39,402 nt of DNA from JBBSHS01 sp038232515 (GCA_038232515.1 JBBSHS010000017.1:1-39402); one strand, 5' to 3'; counted from the first letter of the stretch, positions 1-8,137 are shown. A program made the numbers and translations. The notes: generated by a model from the letters alone, not told the origin.

Positions 1-69
1 CGGCCCTGCGCGCCCCAGCCGTGGTGGCAGCCCACATCGCACGATGACCCACAGCCAGAGTCCATCCAC

Positions 70-699
70 TCAGCAGCAGGCGTCGTCGTTCCACGCCTGG
101 CGGCCTTCCCGGGCGGCGACATAGACGATCCCGAGCGCGCCGACGGGGTCGGCCCACGACCACCCGAACGTCACGTTGAGGAGCAGCCCGGCGAGCACGA
201 TCGCTGAGAGCCAGACGCACAGGACGGTCTCGGTGGCGTCGGCCTGCAGCGCTCGACTGCCGAGCTGACGACCGACGTTCCCCTTGGCTCGGGCCAACAG
301 CGGCATGACGATCAGCGACACCACGGTGAGCGCGACGCCGGGGCCGCTGGCCGAGGGGCGCTCGCCGGTGGCCAGCTTGCGGACCGATTCGACGCTGACC
401 CCGGCGGCCAGAGCGAAGAACGTCCCTGCGATGGATGCGCAGGGCCCGGTGCTCGGCCGCTTCCGACAGTTGCCCGCCGTAGCGTTCCTTGGCCAGGCGC
501 CACACGACGACGCCACCGGACAGCACCTCGATGTAGGAGTCGGCCCCGAAGCCGACGAGAGCGACGGACCGGCGGCGACGCCCGATGCGATGCCGACGAC
601 ACCCTCGACGGAGTTCCATACGATCGTGAACCAGGCCAGCAGCCGGGCCCTACTGCGGGTTTCGGGCTTATCTTGGCCGTACCCCTTCTCCGGCCCCAC
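70..699 (-). pseudogene. Cation diffusion facilitator (CDF) family transporter, frameshifted twice
   Basis: The N-terminal part (GTG start at 699, first membrane helix WFTIVWNSVEGVVGIASG) and the C-terminal part (VESVRKLATGERP, LQADATETVLCVWLS, WADPVGALGIV) read as a CDF-type efflux protein of about 210 residues. Between about 437 and 568 (44 codons) the main frame is unrelated, while the neighbouring frame reads VALVGFGADSYIEVLSGGV, which is the expected second helix with its metal-binding Asp. One missing base near 568-572 and a 4-base duplication (CATC/ATGG) near 429-438 would explain both shifts and restore the frame. As written, the product lacks helix 2 and should be inactive. It could be a real pseudogene or an assembly error. 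It lies 36 bases after the unknown gene at 736-1248 on the same strand. Confidence 0.72.
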
Positions 700-735
700 C
701 GGAACCTGTCGTGGAGTTCGCGGCAGGCCTGGCGG

Positions 736-1248
736 TCAGGCCCGGGGTTCGGCTCCGACGGCCCGCAGCTGGACGTAGGCCGTCGTGGCCATCCCAGCCG
801 GCAGGAAATGGAGGCGGACGCAGCTCACATCGACTTGGCCGACGTGACACGTGGAGTCCCGGGCCGAACCGATCGAGCCTTCGGATACCAGGGCGCCGGT
901 CAAGCCCTGCGGGTGCAGGTCCGCCGCCTTGGCCAGGTCACCGACGTCGACCGGCCGTCCACCGCGGTACCACAGGGTGGCCGGCGCCCGCCGCTCGGCC
1001 CCGGCGGGCGGGTCGGCTGGGGCCGCCGTGACCACCAAGTGTGCCGGGGCCTGGTGCGCGGGCGGGGTGACGGGGTGGATATCGACCGAGGCCACCACCC
1101 AGCCCGGCTGGGCCTGGTCCAATGCCATCGACGCCTTCTCCACGCAGGCCGTCTGCACAAGATGGCCCAAGGCGCCGCGCCTGTCGTACTCGAAGACGGC
1201 CGGCCGGGCAGCGAGCCCGGGCCGAATGCCGGTGAGTACGCTCGACAT
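736..1248 (-). CDS. Protein of unknown function, about 170 residues
   Basis: I do not recognise this protein. The frame stays open further upstream, but that extension is Arg-rich and lacks coding character, so I place the start at the ATG at 1248, which has GGGAAG 5 bases before it. The product begins MSSVLTGIRPGLAARPAVFEY and has neither a signal peptide nor a clear membrane helix; it contains a Pro/Ala-rich middle (HPVTPPAHQAPAH) and the segments GRPVDVGDLAKAADLHPQG and CHVGQVDVSCVRLHFLPAG. It is followed on the same strand by the broken cation-efflux gene and lies divergent from the DoxX-Rieske gene. Being next to a damaged gene, it may itself carry an unseen frameshift. Confidence 0.45.
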   Translation of the reverse strand: MSSVLTGIRPGLAARPAVFEYDRRGALGHLVQTACVEKASMALDQAQPGWVVASVDIHPVTPPAHQAPAHLVVTAAPADPPAGAERRAPATLWYRGGRPVDVGDLAKAADLHPQGLTGALVSEGSIGSARDSTCHVGQVDVSCVRLHFLPAGMATTAYVQLRAVGAEPRA

Positions 1249-1459
1249 GCTCACTTCCCTCGCCACGAGGGTCACGCCCACGCCAGTGGGGCGTCTGCGC
1301 CTTGGACGTCGTCGTACGCCCGTGCGTTCTCCCTTGGTCCTGCGCCGGGTCGGCCCACCGTCCATCACTACGCAGCCGGTCAGCCTCACGGATGACGGGC
1401 TCCCCGGCGCGGCCTCAGCCCGTCCACGGTGCCGAGAGACCTCGAAGCTGGCCGGCACC

Positions 1460-1465
1460 TAGCTT
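1460..1465 (+). promoter_or_regulatory. -10 hexamer TAGCTT of a leaderless promoter
   Basis: TAGCTT ends 6 bases before the ATG at 1472, placing the expected transcription start on or next to the start codon. No Shine-Dalgarno sequence is present. No clear -35 is seen. Confidence 0.5.
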
Positions 1466-1471
1466 CGTAGG

Positions 1472-2746
1472 ATGGTTCGCATCAGCAGCCAGCACACCAC
1501 GATCCCGGGGCACAGGCCGTCTGTGGATCTCCCGTCCTGGAAGCGACTCGGGCGCCCGGACCGAGCGGTACTGCCTCTCCGGGCGTTCCTCGGGGTCGTG
1601 TTCAGCTATGCCGGACTCCAGAAGCTGGCCGACCGCAACTTCTTCAAGGCATCCAGCCCCACTTCGATCCAGTCCCAGCTCCGGGCCTACTCCCAGCGCA
1701 GCCCGATCGGCGGCTTCCTGCACGTCGCCACCCATTTCCCCGTCCCGCTCGGTGTGCTGATCGCCTTCGGCGAGCTGGCGGTCGGGCTCGGGGTGGTGCT
1801 CGGGTTGTGGGCAAGGGTGGCAGCCGGCGGCGGGATGGCCATCTCGGTCGGCTTCCTGCTGACTTCCAGCTGGCACACAAACCCGTTCTACCTCGGGCCC
1901 GACCTGGTGTACCTCGTCGCCTTCACGCCCCTGTTGGCGATGGGGAGTGGGCCCTGGTCGCTGGATGAGGTGATCCGGAGGCGCGCCGCTGACGAGGTTG
2001 GGGCTGAGCTCCCGGCGCCGAAGGAGACGGTGGCGTTCGAACGCCTTCAGCGGGTCTGCCGGGCCTATGAGCAGGGCCGCTGCCAACTCCAGAAAGGTGC
2101 TCCGTGTGCCCCCGTCGGATGCCCGGTGCTGCGGTCACCCCCCTTGTCCGCGCCCGTGGACCTGGAGCGCCGTACCTTGGCCCTGCAGGCGGCTGCGGCG
2201 ATGGCGATAGGCGTCGGGGCTGTGGTCGTCGGTGGGGCAACCGGCATCCTGGGGCGCCTCCTCGACCGTGGCCACTCCCCCGCCAACCCGTCACTGGCGG
2301 CCGGACGTGCCCTTGCTCCGGGCCAGACCTCGGCGCCGGGCACGACCGCCGGCCCGGCTCAACCCGTCGCCGGAGGACCGACCTCGGTGCCTCGAGCCGG
2401 CCGGTCCAATCCCGCCCCTTCCGCCACCACCGCGGTCCCACCCACCGGCACCCCGATCGGAGCCGCCGCCAACGTGCCCGTCGGTGGGGCGGCGTCCTTC
2501 ACCAACCCGGCCACCGGCAGCGTGGGTTGGGTCGTGCGGCCGTCCTCGGCCCACTACGCGGCCTTCAGCGGGTCATGCACACACGCCGGCTGTCCCGTCC
2601 GTCCGGCCGGCGCCCGGTTCGTCTGCCCCTGTCACGGTGCCGTCTTCGACAAGGCCACCGGAGCGGTGCTGCAGGGGCCGGCGCGGCGCCCACTGGCGAA
2701 TATCCCGGTCACCGTGGGGCCCGACGGCCAGCTCTACGTGACCTGA
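1472..2746 (+). CDS. DoxX-type membrane protein fused to a Rieske [2Fe-2S] domain
   Basis: This is a 424-residue protein. Residues 30-165 form a four-helix DoxX/DoxD-like membrane domain (PLRAFLGVVFSYAGLQKLA, FGELAVGLGVVLGLW). A linker then carries four Cys (196, 204, 212, 217). Next comes a twin-Arg pair (ERRTLAL, 232-238) directly before a fifth helix (about 236-262), a Pro/Thr/Gly-rich spacer, and a C-terminal Rieske domain with CTHAGC (369-374) and CPCHG (385-389), so both Cys and both His cluster ligands are present. The expected topology places the Rieske domain outside the membrane, with helix 5 acting as an internal Tat anchor. DoxD domains are subunits of thiosulfate:quinone oxidoreductase, so a quinone-linked electron-transfer role is plausible but inferred. 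The gene is monocistronic and starts at the leaderless promoter at 1460. Confidence 0.85.
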   Translation: MVRISSQHTTIPGHRPSVDLPSWKRLGRPDRAVLPLRAFLGVVFSYAGLQKLADRNFFKASSPTSIQSQLRAYSQRSPIGGFLHVATHFPVPLGVLIAFGELAVGLGVVLGLWARVAAGGGMAISVGFLLTSSWHTNPFYLGPDLVYLVAFTPLLAMGSGPWSLDEVIRRRAADEVGAELPAPKETVAFERLQRVCRAYEQGRCQLQKGAPCAPVGCPVLRSPPLSAPVDLERRTLALQAAAAMAIGVGAVVVGGATGILGRLLDRGHSPANPSLAAGRALAPGQTSAPGTTAGPAQPVAGGPTSVPRAGRSNPAPSATTAVPPTGTPIGAAANVPVGGAASFTNPATGSVGWVVRPSSAHYAAFSGSCTHAGCPVRPAGARFVCPCHGAVFDKATGAVLQGPARRPLANIPVTVGPDGQLYVT

Positions 2747-2848
2747 CTGCGCTCGGGCCTGGTGGGCGGGCCGGGGGGCCGGGCCGGGGCCGCACGCGGC
2801 TGTGAGGAACCGGCCCCTCCCCGTTTCGGCAAGCAGCCCCGGGTCGTC

Positions 2849-3931
2849 TCAGCCCGTCCGGTACCCGAAGACGCGGGCCAGTTCTTCGGGCACGATCACC
2901 TCCAGCTGGTCATATGTGCACGACGAGGGCTGGCGGTCGTCGCGCCAGCGCACGAATTGGGCGGCATGGCGAAAGCGGTTGCCCTGCAACTGGTCGTAGG
3001 CGACCTCGACCACGCGCTCGGGTCGGAGCAGCTCAAAACCCATGTCCTTCTTGGCGTTCCAGCGGGACTGATGGCCAGGCAGGCGCTTGCCTTGGGCCCT
3101 GGCCTCCTCGACCGACGTTGCCCAGCCGGCCCACGGATGCCCGTCGGCGGCCCCCTCACGCCACGGCGCCAACTCAGCCACGAGCACCTCGCGCTGCTTC
3201 ATCGGAAAAGCGCCGACGACGCCGACGTGCTGGAGCTGGCCACCGTCCCACAGACCCAGCAGCAGTGACCCGACGACCGGGCCGCTCTTGTGCCACCGAA
3301 AGCCGGCGACCACGCAGTCGGCGGTCCGGGCATGCTTCACCTTGATCATCACCCGCTTGTCGGGCCGGTACGTGAGGGTGGCGGCCTTGGCCACCACGCC
3401 ATCCAGCCCCGCACCCTCGAAGCGCTCGAACCAGTCCTCGGCCTCCGCCCGCTCACGGGTCATGGGCGTTACGTGGACAGGCGGCTCGACGGTGGCCATG
3501 ACCTGTTCCAGCCGAGCCCGGCGGACTTCGAACGGCGTGTCCAGCAGGCACTCGTGGCCCACGGCCAGCAGGTCGAAGGCCACAAAACTGGCCGGTGTCC
3601 GCTGGGCCAGCATGCGAACCCGGGAGTCCGCAGGGTGGATGCGCTGCTGAAGGGCGTCGAAGTCCAGCCCGTTCGGCCCGACCACCACGATCTCGCCGTC
3701 GACCACGCAGCTGTCCGGCAACTGGCTCCGCAGCTGGTCGACCAACTCGGGGAAGTACCGAGTCAGCGGGCGCTCGTTGCGCGAGCCGAGCACCACCTCG
3801 TCGCCGTCGCGGAACACGATGCACCGGAACCCGTCCCATTTGGGTTCGAACAGGACGTCGCCCTCGGGCGGCAGAACCGCCGCCGCCTTGCACAGCATCG
3901 GGGCGACCGGGGGCCGGACGGGCAGGTCCAC
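2849..3931 (-). CDS. ligC: ATP-dependent DNA ligase, LigC type
   Basis: The 360-residue product carries the nucleotidyltransferase motif I, EPKWDGFR, with the adenylated Lys near residue 31, and the later motifs CVVDGEIVV (III), FVAFDLLAV (IIIa), GLDGVVAKA (IV) and MIKVKHARTADCVV (V), followed by an OB-fold domain. It is about the length of mycobacterial LigC and lacks the LigD polymerase and phosphoesterase domains. The LigC family seals nicks and works with a stand-alone primase-polymerase in base-excision or end-joining repair; no such partner is in this window. The start is GTG at 3931, 6 bases after TAGTCT. It converges on the DoxX-Rieske gene and follows malQ by 23 bases, but with its own promoter. 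Confidence 0.9.
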   Translation of the reverse strand: MDLPVRPPVAPMLCKAAAVLPPEGDVLFEPKWDGFRCIVFRDGDEVVLGSRNERPLTRYFPELVDQLRSQLPDSCVVDGEIVVVGPNGLDFDALQQRIHPADSRVRMLAQRTPASFVAFDLLAVGHECLLDTPFEVRRARLEQVMATVEPPVHVTPMTRERAEAEDWFERFEGAGLDGVVAKAATLTYRPDKRVMIKVKHARTADCVVAGFRWHKSGPVVGSLLLGLWDGGQLQHVGVVGAFPMKQREVLVAELAPWREGAADGHPWAGWATSVEEARAQGKRLPGHQSRWNAKKDMGFELLRPERVVEVAYDQLQGNRFRHAAQFVRWRDDRQPSSCTYDQLEVIVPEELARVFGYRTG

Positions 3932-3937
3932 GGCAGG

Positions 3938-3943
3938 AGACTA
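3938..3943 (-). promoter_or_regulatory. -10 hexamer TAGTCT upstream of ligC
   Basis: On the minus strand TAGTCT is followed by 6 bases (CCTGCC) and then the GTG start of the ligase. It lies wholly inside the 23-base gap after malQ, so the ligase can be transcribed on its own and without a leader. Confidence 0.5.
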
Positions 3944-3954
3944 TGGCCCGCGAC

Positions 3955-5865
3955 CTACGGGCCGTGCTGCAACGGTTCCTGTCTGAAGGTTCCGCCCGCT
4001 GTGTCCCGGCCTCGGTCCAGCAGGGCGGCCACCTCCAGACACCGGGGGTCATCGACGATCGCCTCGAAGGGCAGGGGCAAGGCCAGCGACCAGTTCGGGC
4101 GTTGGTCCGTCGTGCCAGGCACGTTGGGACGCTCCGCCACACCCAACACGTCGTCCAGCGTCGCCGCCACCACGAGGGACGGGGCCGCCGCCAGCAGCTC
4201 ATGCGCGCCCGTCACGGCGTCGTCCACCGAAGCGTCGTCGGGCAGGCCGGCCAACTCCGCCAGCCGATTACGGCTCGCTTCGGTGGCGCCGGCGTTGGGG
4301 TCGATCCCGCACGCCCGCTGTTCGTCGATGTCGGCTCCCGACCACAACCCCGCCACCGTCGGCAGGTCGTGGGTGGTAACGGCGGCCAGCGCCTGCTCGG
4401 GGTAGTCCTTGGGCGGCGTGGGCTCGAACCAGAGCACCCGGTAGGACAGGACGCAGCGGTGAGCCAGCTCCTCGCGGACCCACGGCTCGACGGTGCCGAG
4501 ATCCTCGCCCACCACGAAGGCGCCGGCCCGCTGCGACTCCAGGGCGAGCACGTCGAGGAGCTCGATCCAGGGGTAGCGGACGTAGGTGCCCTCCTGCGGG
4601 CCCGAGCCCTGGGGGATCCAGAACAACCGGAACAGTCCCATGACGTGATCGAAACGCAGGCCGCCACCGTGTCGGAACCCGCCCCGCAAGGTCTGGATGA
4701 AGGGCTCGAAGGCAGCCGCCCGAAGGCGCCACGGGTCAAAAGGCGGAAGGCCCCAGTCCTGGCCGGCCTGGTTGAACTCGTCGGGCGGCGCACCGACGCT
4801 CATGTCCAGGGCAAACGCGTTCTGCCACAGCCAAGCATCGGCGCCGGCCGGGTCGCATCCGATGGCGAGATCCTGCAACAGGCCGACGCCCTGGTCCCCG
4901 GCCGTCCCCAGCTGTTCGTCCAGCAGCCACTGCAGCCAGATGTGGAAACGTACCCGCCGGGCGTTGTCGGGGTCGGCGACGAACGCGTCGATGCCGGGGC
5001 TTTCGGGGCTGCGCACGGCTTGCGGCCACGACTGCCAGCCCCGGCCGTACACCTCGGTCAGTGCGCAGAACGTGGCGTAGCCATCGAGGGTCGGCCCCTC
5101 CTCGCGACGCCAGTGGGTGAAGGCCCGGTCGCCGCCGGACTCCTCGAACCGGTCGAAGATACCCTGCAGCGCCTGCTCCTTGAGCCTCCAGACAGCGTCG
5201 CGGTCGATCCGGCGATCGCCGCACATCGCCCGTCCGGCGGTGGCCAGCCCGTCCACTTCGGCGGTGGCGCTGGCCCCGTCGACGTCCTCCACCCTCAGGT
5301 ACACCGGGTTGCGGAAGCACCGGCTCGACGGGTAGTAGGGCGACGTCTGCTGCGGCTCGCCGGGGAGCCCGGCGTGCAGCGGGTTGATGAGAGCCGTACC
5401 GGCGCCCAGGCCGGCCGACCAGCGGGCCAGGTCACGCAGGTCGCCGAGATCGCCGATGCCCCAGGACCGGGCCGACCGCAGGGCGTAGAGCTGTACCGCC
5501 CACCCCCACGTGGGGTCTTCCAGGCGGTGGCAGAAATGGGGGCTCACGATCAGGCGGACCACCCGGCCGCGCTGGTGCAAGAAGAGGTTGTGGTAGCCGA
5601 GAGGAATGTCGGGCGGCAGTGCACCGTCGCCCCGGGCCTGTCCACCGTCCTCGCAGGTGAGGGTGTAGAGGCCGCCGGCGTCGACCCGGTCGCCGGCCCG
5701 CACCACCCACACGTCGTCACCGATGGCCGGCGGCCCGTCAACGGCACCGAGGGAGGCGGCAACGGCGTCGAGGGTGGCGGCCGGCGCATCGTGCCAGCTC
5801 CCGCCCACGTCGTGGTAGCCCCGCTCGATCCCCCACGCCGACAGCGGATCCCTGGCGTTCTTCAC
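3955..5865 (-). CDS. malQ: 4-alpha-glucanotransferase (amylomaltase, GH77)
   Basis: The enzyme transfers alpha-1,4-glucan segments between maltodextrins in the cytoplasm during glycogen or maltodextrin metabolism. The 636-residue product has GH77 hallmarks: SARSWGIGDLGDL (131-143), SPYYPSSRCFRNPVYL (175-190), the nucleophile Asp406 in LRFDHVMG, the acid/base Glu454 in GEDLG, and Asp500 in TTHDLPT. The N-terminal 110 residues form the extra beta-rich domain seen in long MalQ proteins. The start is GTG at 5865, whose first bases overlap the TGA of a possible 16-codon upstream reading frame (GTGA junction). The gene is divergent from the DUF72 gene, and no glycogen genes are adjacent. Confidence 0.93.
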   Translation of the reverse strand: MKNARDPLSAWGIERGYHDVGGSWHDAPAATLDAVAASLGAVDGPPAIGDDVWVVRAGDRVDAGGLYTLTCEDGGQARGDGALPPDIPLGYHNLFLHQRGRVVRLIVSPHFCHRLEDPTWGWAVQLYALRSARSWGIGDLGDLRDLARWSAGLGAGTALINPLHAGLPGEPQQTSPYYPSSRCFRNPVYLRVEDVDGASATAEVDGLATAGRAMCGDRRIDRDAVWRLKEQALQGIFDRFEESGGDRAFTHWRREEGPTLDGYATFCALTEVYGRGWQSWPQAVRSPESPGIDAFVADPDNARRVRFHIWLQWLLDEQLGTAGDQGVGLLQDLAIGCDPAGADAWLWQNAFALDMSVGAPPDEFNQAGQDWGLPPFDPWRLRAAAFEPFIQTLRGGFRHGGGLRFDHVMGLFRLFWIPQGSGPQEGTYVRYPWIELLDVLALESQRAGAFVVGEDLGTVEPWVREELAHRCVLSYRVLWFEPTPPKDYPEQALAAVTTHDLPTVAGLWSGADIDEQRACGIDPNAGATEASRNRLAELAGLPDDASVDDAVTGAHELLAAAPSLVVAATLDDVLGVAERPNVPGTTDQRPNWSLALPLPFEAIVDDPRCLEVAALLDRGRDTAGGTFRQEPLQHGP

Positions 5866-6021
5866 GTCAGTTCGCCGAGGCCGAGCGCACGCACGTTATG
5901 TACCATGCCCATGCGACCCCGAGCGCGAACTAGCCGACCGTGGCGGTGGCCGTTCGCACGGCGCAGCCTGGTGGTGGTGGTCGGCTGGGACCGGGTCCCT
6001 GAGCACCCTGACGACCCCGCG

Positions 6022-6027
6022 TAGGGT
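6022..6027 (+). promoter_or_regulatory. -10 hexamer TAGGGT upstream of the DUF72 gene
   Basis: TAGGGT is followed by 8 bases and then the GTG at 6036. This spacing supports 6036 rather than the in-frame TTG at 6027, which would overlap the hexamer. Confidence 0.42.
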
Positions 6028-6035
6028 TGCGTCTT

Positions 6036-6950
6036 GTGGCCGTGATCCGAGTCGGGGCCTGCTCGTGGGCCGACCGCTCGCTGGTGCGGGACGGCTCCTT
6101 TTACCCCCGCAGGTCGATGCGGGCGGCCGACCGGCTGCGCTACTACGCGTCCGAGCTGGACCTGGCGGAGGTGACCAGTACCCACTGGTTCCCGCCCACC
6201 CCCGAGCAGTCGTCACTTTGGGCCGACCGCACGCCTCCCGGCTTTCGCTTCCACGTGCAGGCATGGTCGTTGTTCACCGGCCATGGCACCATTCCACAAT
6301 CCCTGTGGCCCGACCTGCAGGACGAGGTCAAGCCCGAGGCCCGCGACCGCCGGCGCCTGTACCCGGACCACCTGAGCGGCGACGCCCGGTCCGAGGCGTG
6401 GGCCAGGTTCCGCCACGCCCTGCACCCCTTGGCCGGCGCCGGCCGGCTCGGGGCCGTGGTGTTGCGGCTGCCTTCGTGGGTGCGTCCCGGGCGCACGGCC
6501 ACCTCCCTGCTCGAAGCGGCCCGTGAACGGCTCCAGCCGTGGCCGGTGGCGGTCGAGCTGGCCAATCACCGCTGGCACGAGGGCGACCAGTGCGAGGAGA
6601 CGCTGGCCCAATTGGAGGACCTGGGCCTGGCGCTGGTCTGCGTCGACTCGGCGCCGGCCACCCCGGTGGTGGCGGCCACCACTGGCCTGGCCGTCGTCCG
6701 CTTCGCCGGTCGACGTCCCGGCCGGTGGTCGTGGCCCTACCGCTACACGGCCGCCGATCTGGCGCCCTGGCCCGACCGCATCCGTGCCCTGAACGAGGGA
6801 GCCGACGATGTCCACGTGCTCTTCGCCAACTGTCACACCGACGACGCCGTCACCGGCGCGCTCTGGCTGCGCGACCGCCTCGCACCCCGACCGGCGGAAT
6901 CGCCGAGATTGGGTGGGCCAGTGGCCTTCACGCCCGAAAACCGGCGTTGA
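6036..6950 (+). CDS. DUF72 family protein
   Basis: The product is 304 residues with a TIM-barrel-like DUF72 fold: VGACSWADRSLV near the N-terminus, SELDLAEVTSTHWFPPTPEQ, WADRTPPGFRFHVQAWSLFTGH, PVAVELANHRW, GLALVCVDSAP, and near the end HVLFANCHTDDAV. The biochemical function of DUF72 is unknown. Usual members have an active-site-like Glu/His set in strands 4-8, which these segments match in position. The start is GTG at 6036, close behind the hexamer at 6022. The last codons overlap the TTG start of the next gene (TTGA junction), so the two are translationally coupled, and the junction lies inside a long hairpin (6904-6974). Confidence 0.8.
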   Translation: MAVIRVGACSWADRSLVRDGSFYPRRSMRAADRLRYYASELDLAEVTSTHWFPPTPEQSSLWADRTPPGFRFHVQAWSLFTGHGTIPQSLWPDLQDEVKPEARDRRRLYPDHLSGDARSEAWARFRHALHPLAGAGRLGAVVLRLPSWVRPGRTATSLLEAARERLQPWPVAVELANHRWHEGDQCEETLAQLEDLGLALVCVDSAPATPVVAATTGLAVVRFAGRRPGRWSWPYRYTAADLAPWPDRIRALNEGADDVHVLFANCHTDDAVTGALWLRDRLAPRPAESPRLGGPVAFTPENRR

Positions 6951-6974
6951 AGGCCACCAGGCGACCCAATCTCG
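6904..6974. repeat. Long imperfect inverted repeat across a gene junction
   Basis: CGAGATTGGGT (6904-6914) pairs with ACCCAATCTCG (6964-6974), GTGGCCTTCA (6921-6930) with TGAAGGCCAC (6948-6957), and CGCC (6931-6934) with GGCG (6943-6946). That gives 25 paired bases with a small internal mismatch and an 8-base loop. The stem contains the stop codon of the DUF72 gene and the TTG start of the following lipoprotein gene. It could be a REP-like element or a translational control hairpin. No U-tract follows, so a simple terminator is unlikely. Confidence 0.75.
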
Positions 6975-7639
6975 CGGGTTTGCTGGCCTGCGCCCTGCTG
7001 GTCGGCTGCGGCTCGACGCCCGAGCTGCCCCGGAACATCCCCGGTCCGGGTGTCCTCGTCGCCCAGGCCCACGTTCCCCTGCTCGACGTGTTCGCCCATC
7101 CCGACGACCCCCAGCCATCGGGGACGGTCGCCTCGCCGGGCGGGCGCGGCGCGCCCATCGTCGGCGTGGTCGACCAGCGCAACGGCGACTGGCTCCTGCT
7201 CGAGCTGCCCCAGCCGCCGTCGGGCTCCACCGGGTGGGCCAGGGCCGCCGACGTCGACCTCAGCGGTAACCCTTACCGAATGGTCGTGACGCTCCACACC
7301 CACCACATCACCGTCACCGGTCCCAGCGGCCCGATCCTCGACGCCCCGGTCGGTGTCGGACGAGCTTCCACCCCTGCGCCCGGTCGATACTTCATCGACC
7401 AGCTCCTGCAACCGGCCGATCCGGCGGGGCCGTACGGGCCCAACGCCTATGGCCTGAACGGGTTGCCCAGCGACGTGGACAGCCCCGGTGCCAGCGGCGT
7501 AACGGGGTTGACGGGCACCGACGACCCGCAGTCGGTGGGCCGGGACATCGTCGACGGTGCCATCCGGCTGCGCAATGAGGACATCAAACGACTGGTTCCC
7601 GTGATCCCGCTCGGTACCCCCGTCGTGGTCAACGGGTAG
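6947..7639 (+). CDS. YkuD-like L,D-transpeptidase lipoprotein lacking the catalytic Cys
   Basis: The product is a 230-residue exported lipoprotein: basic N-terminus, hydrophobic LAGLLACALLV, lipobox LVGC with Cys21. Residues 35-105 resemble an SH3-like module (DWLLLELPQPP, GWARAADVDL) and residues 110-230 a YkuD domain (VGVGRASTPAPGRYFI, GPNAYGLNG, NEDIKRLVPVIPLGTPVVV). Active L,D-transpeptidases have HGT and then SHGCIR; here these read TGT (189-191) and VDGAIR (202-207), so both the catalytic Cys and the conserved His are replaced. It should be unable to cross-link peptidoglycan and may instead bind it. The TTG start at 6947 overlaps the previous stop (TTGA). Confidence 0.8.
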   Translation: MKATRRPNLAGLLACALLVGCGSTPELPRNIPGPGVLVAQAHVPLLDVFAHPDDPQPSGTVASPGGRGAPIVGVVDQRNGDWLLLELPQPPSGSTGWARAADVDLSGNPYRMVVTLHTHHITVTGPSGPILDAPVGVGRASTPAPGRYFIDQLLQPADPAGPYGPNAYGLNGLPSDVDSPGASGVTGLTGTDDPQSVGRDIVDGAIRLRNEDIKRLVPVIPLGTPVVVNG

Positions 7640-7653
7640 ACGAGCGGAACTGT

Positions 7654-7691
7654 GGTCCGGCCGTAGGCGCCACCTCGGCCTGGCCCGGACC
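7654..7691. terminator. Hairpin between convergent genes
   Basis: GGTCCGG (7654-7660) pairs with CCGGACC (7685-7691), with extra GGCC/GGCC pairing inside. It lies in the 63-base gap between two convergent genes and can serve both directions. No T-run follows, as is common in GC-rich actinobacteria. Confidence 0.45.
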
Positions 7692-7702
7692 GGCCTCGAC
7701 AC

Positions 7703-8128
7703 TCAATCTCCGGGATTCTCGTTCTGCCGGGGGGTGAACGTGGGCAGCGGCCCGTTCACGACCGACCCGTGGTGGGCCACCATCCGCCACCGGCCGCCGG
7801 GGCGGCGTGCGAAGACGTTGAGAGCGGCGACGGTGGAGCCGCCCTGCTCGCCCAACAGGTTCTCGTCGACGCTGACCCAGGCCACGTCGCCCCGCACCGC
7901 CGCCTCTTCCTGGGTGAGCACGAACTGCAAGGTGCCCTCGCCCCCGAACAGGGCGAAGAAGGAAGCAGAGATCTGCGACCAGCCCCTCAGCGTGGCCCAG
8001 CCCGGGTGGGTGCAGACGGCCGTGGGAGACCGCTCCCACAACTCGCTCATGGCGTCCAGGTCGCGGCGTTCGAAGGCGTCGTAGAATATCCGGTTGGCGG
8101 CGAGGACGGCCGCCTCGTCGTCGTCCAT
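7703..8128 (-). CDS. SnoaL-like (NTF2-fold) protein
   Basis: A 141-residue single-domain protein with the NTF2/SnoaL_3 pattern: VLAANRIFYDAFERRDLDAMSELW at the N-terminus, CTHPGWATLRGW, and at the C-terminus NVFARRPGGRWRMVAHHGS. Such proteins bind small ligands in a cone-shaped barrel; the ligand here cannot be told from sequence. There is no signal peptide, so it is cytoplasmic. The ATG at 8128 follows TAGGGT by 9 bases. The gene is divergent from the RecB-like nuclease unit, whose promoter lies about 150 bases away, and converges on the L,D-transpeptidase-like gene. Confidence 0.85.
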   Translation of the reverse strand: MDDDEAAVLAANRIFYDAFERRDLDAMSELWERSPTAVCTHPGWATLRGWSQISASFFALFGGEGTLQFVLTQEEAAVRGDVAWVSVDENLLGEQGGSTVAALNVFARRPGGRWRMVAHHGSVVNGPLPTFTPRQNENPGD

Positions 8129-8137
8129 GGACCGCCC

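Noticed and set aside
1..69. A possible continuation or further gene before the cation-efflux gene
   Set aside because: Too short to judge at the window edge; no motif seen.
2747..2848. GC-rich inverted repeats between the DoxX-Rieske gene and ligC
   Set aside because: Several short G/C runs can pair, for example GCCGC-AC-GCGGC, but none is clearly better than expected in such GC-rich sequence, so I do not call a terminator.
3595..6024. An 809-codon open frame on the plus strand
   Set aside because: It is antisense to malQ and ligC, both of which have clear families and catalytic motifs. Its translation is low-complexity Arg/Gly/Pro sequence, a product of high G+C.
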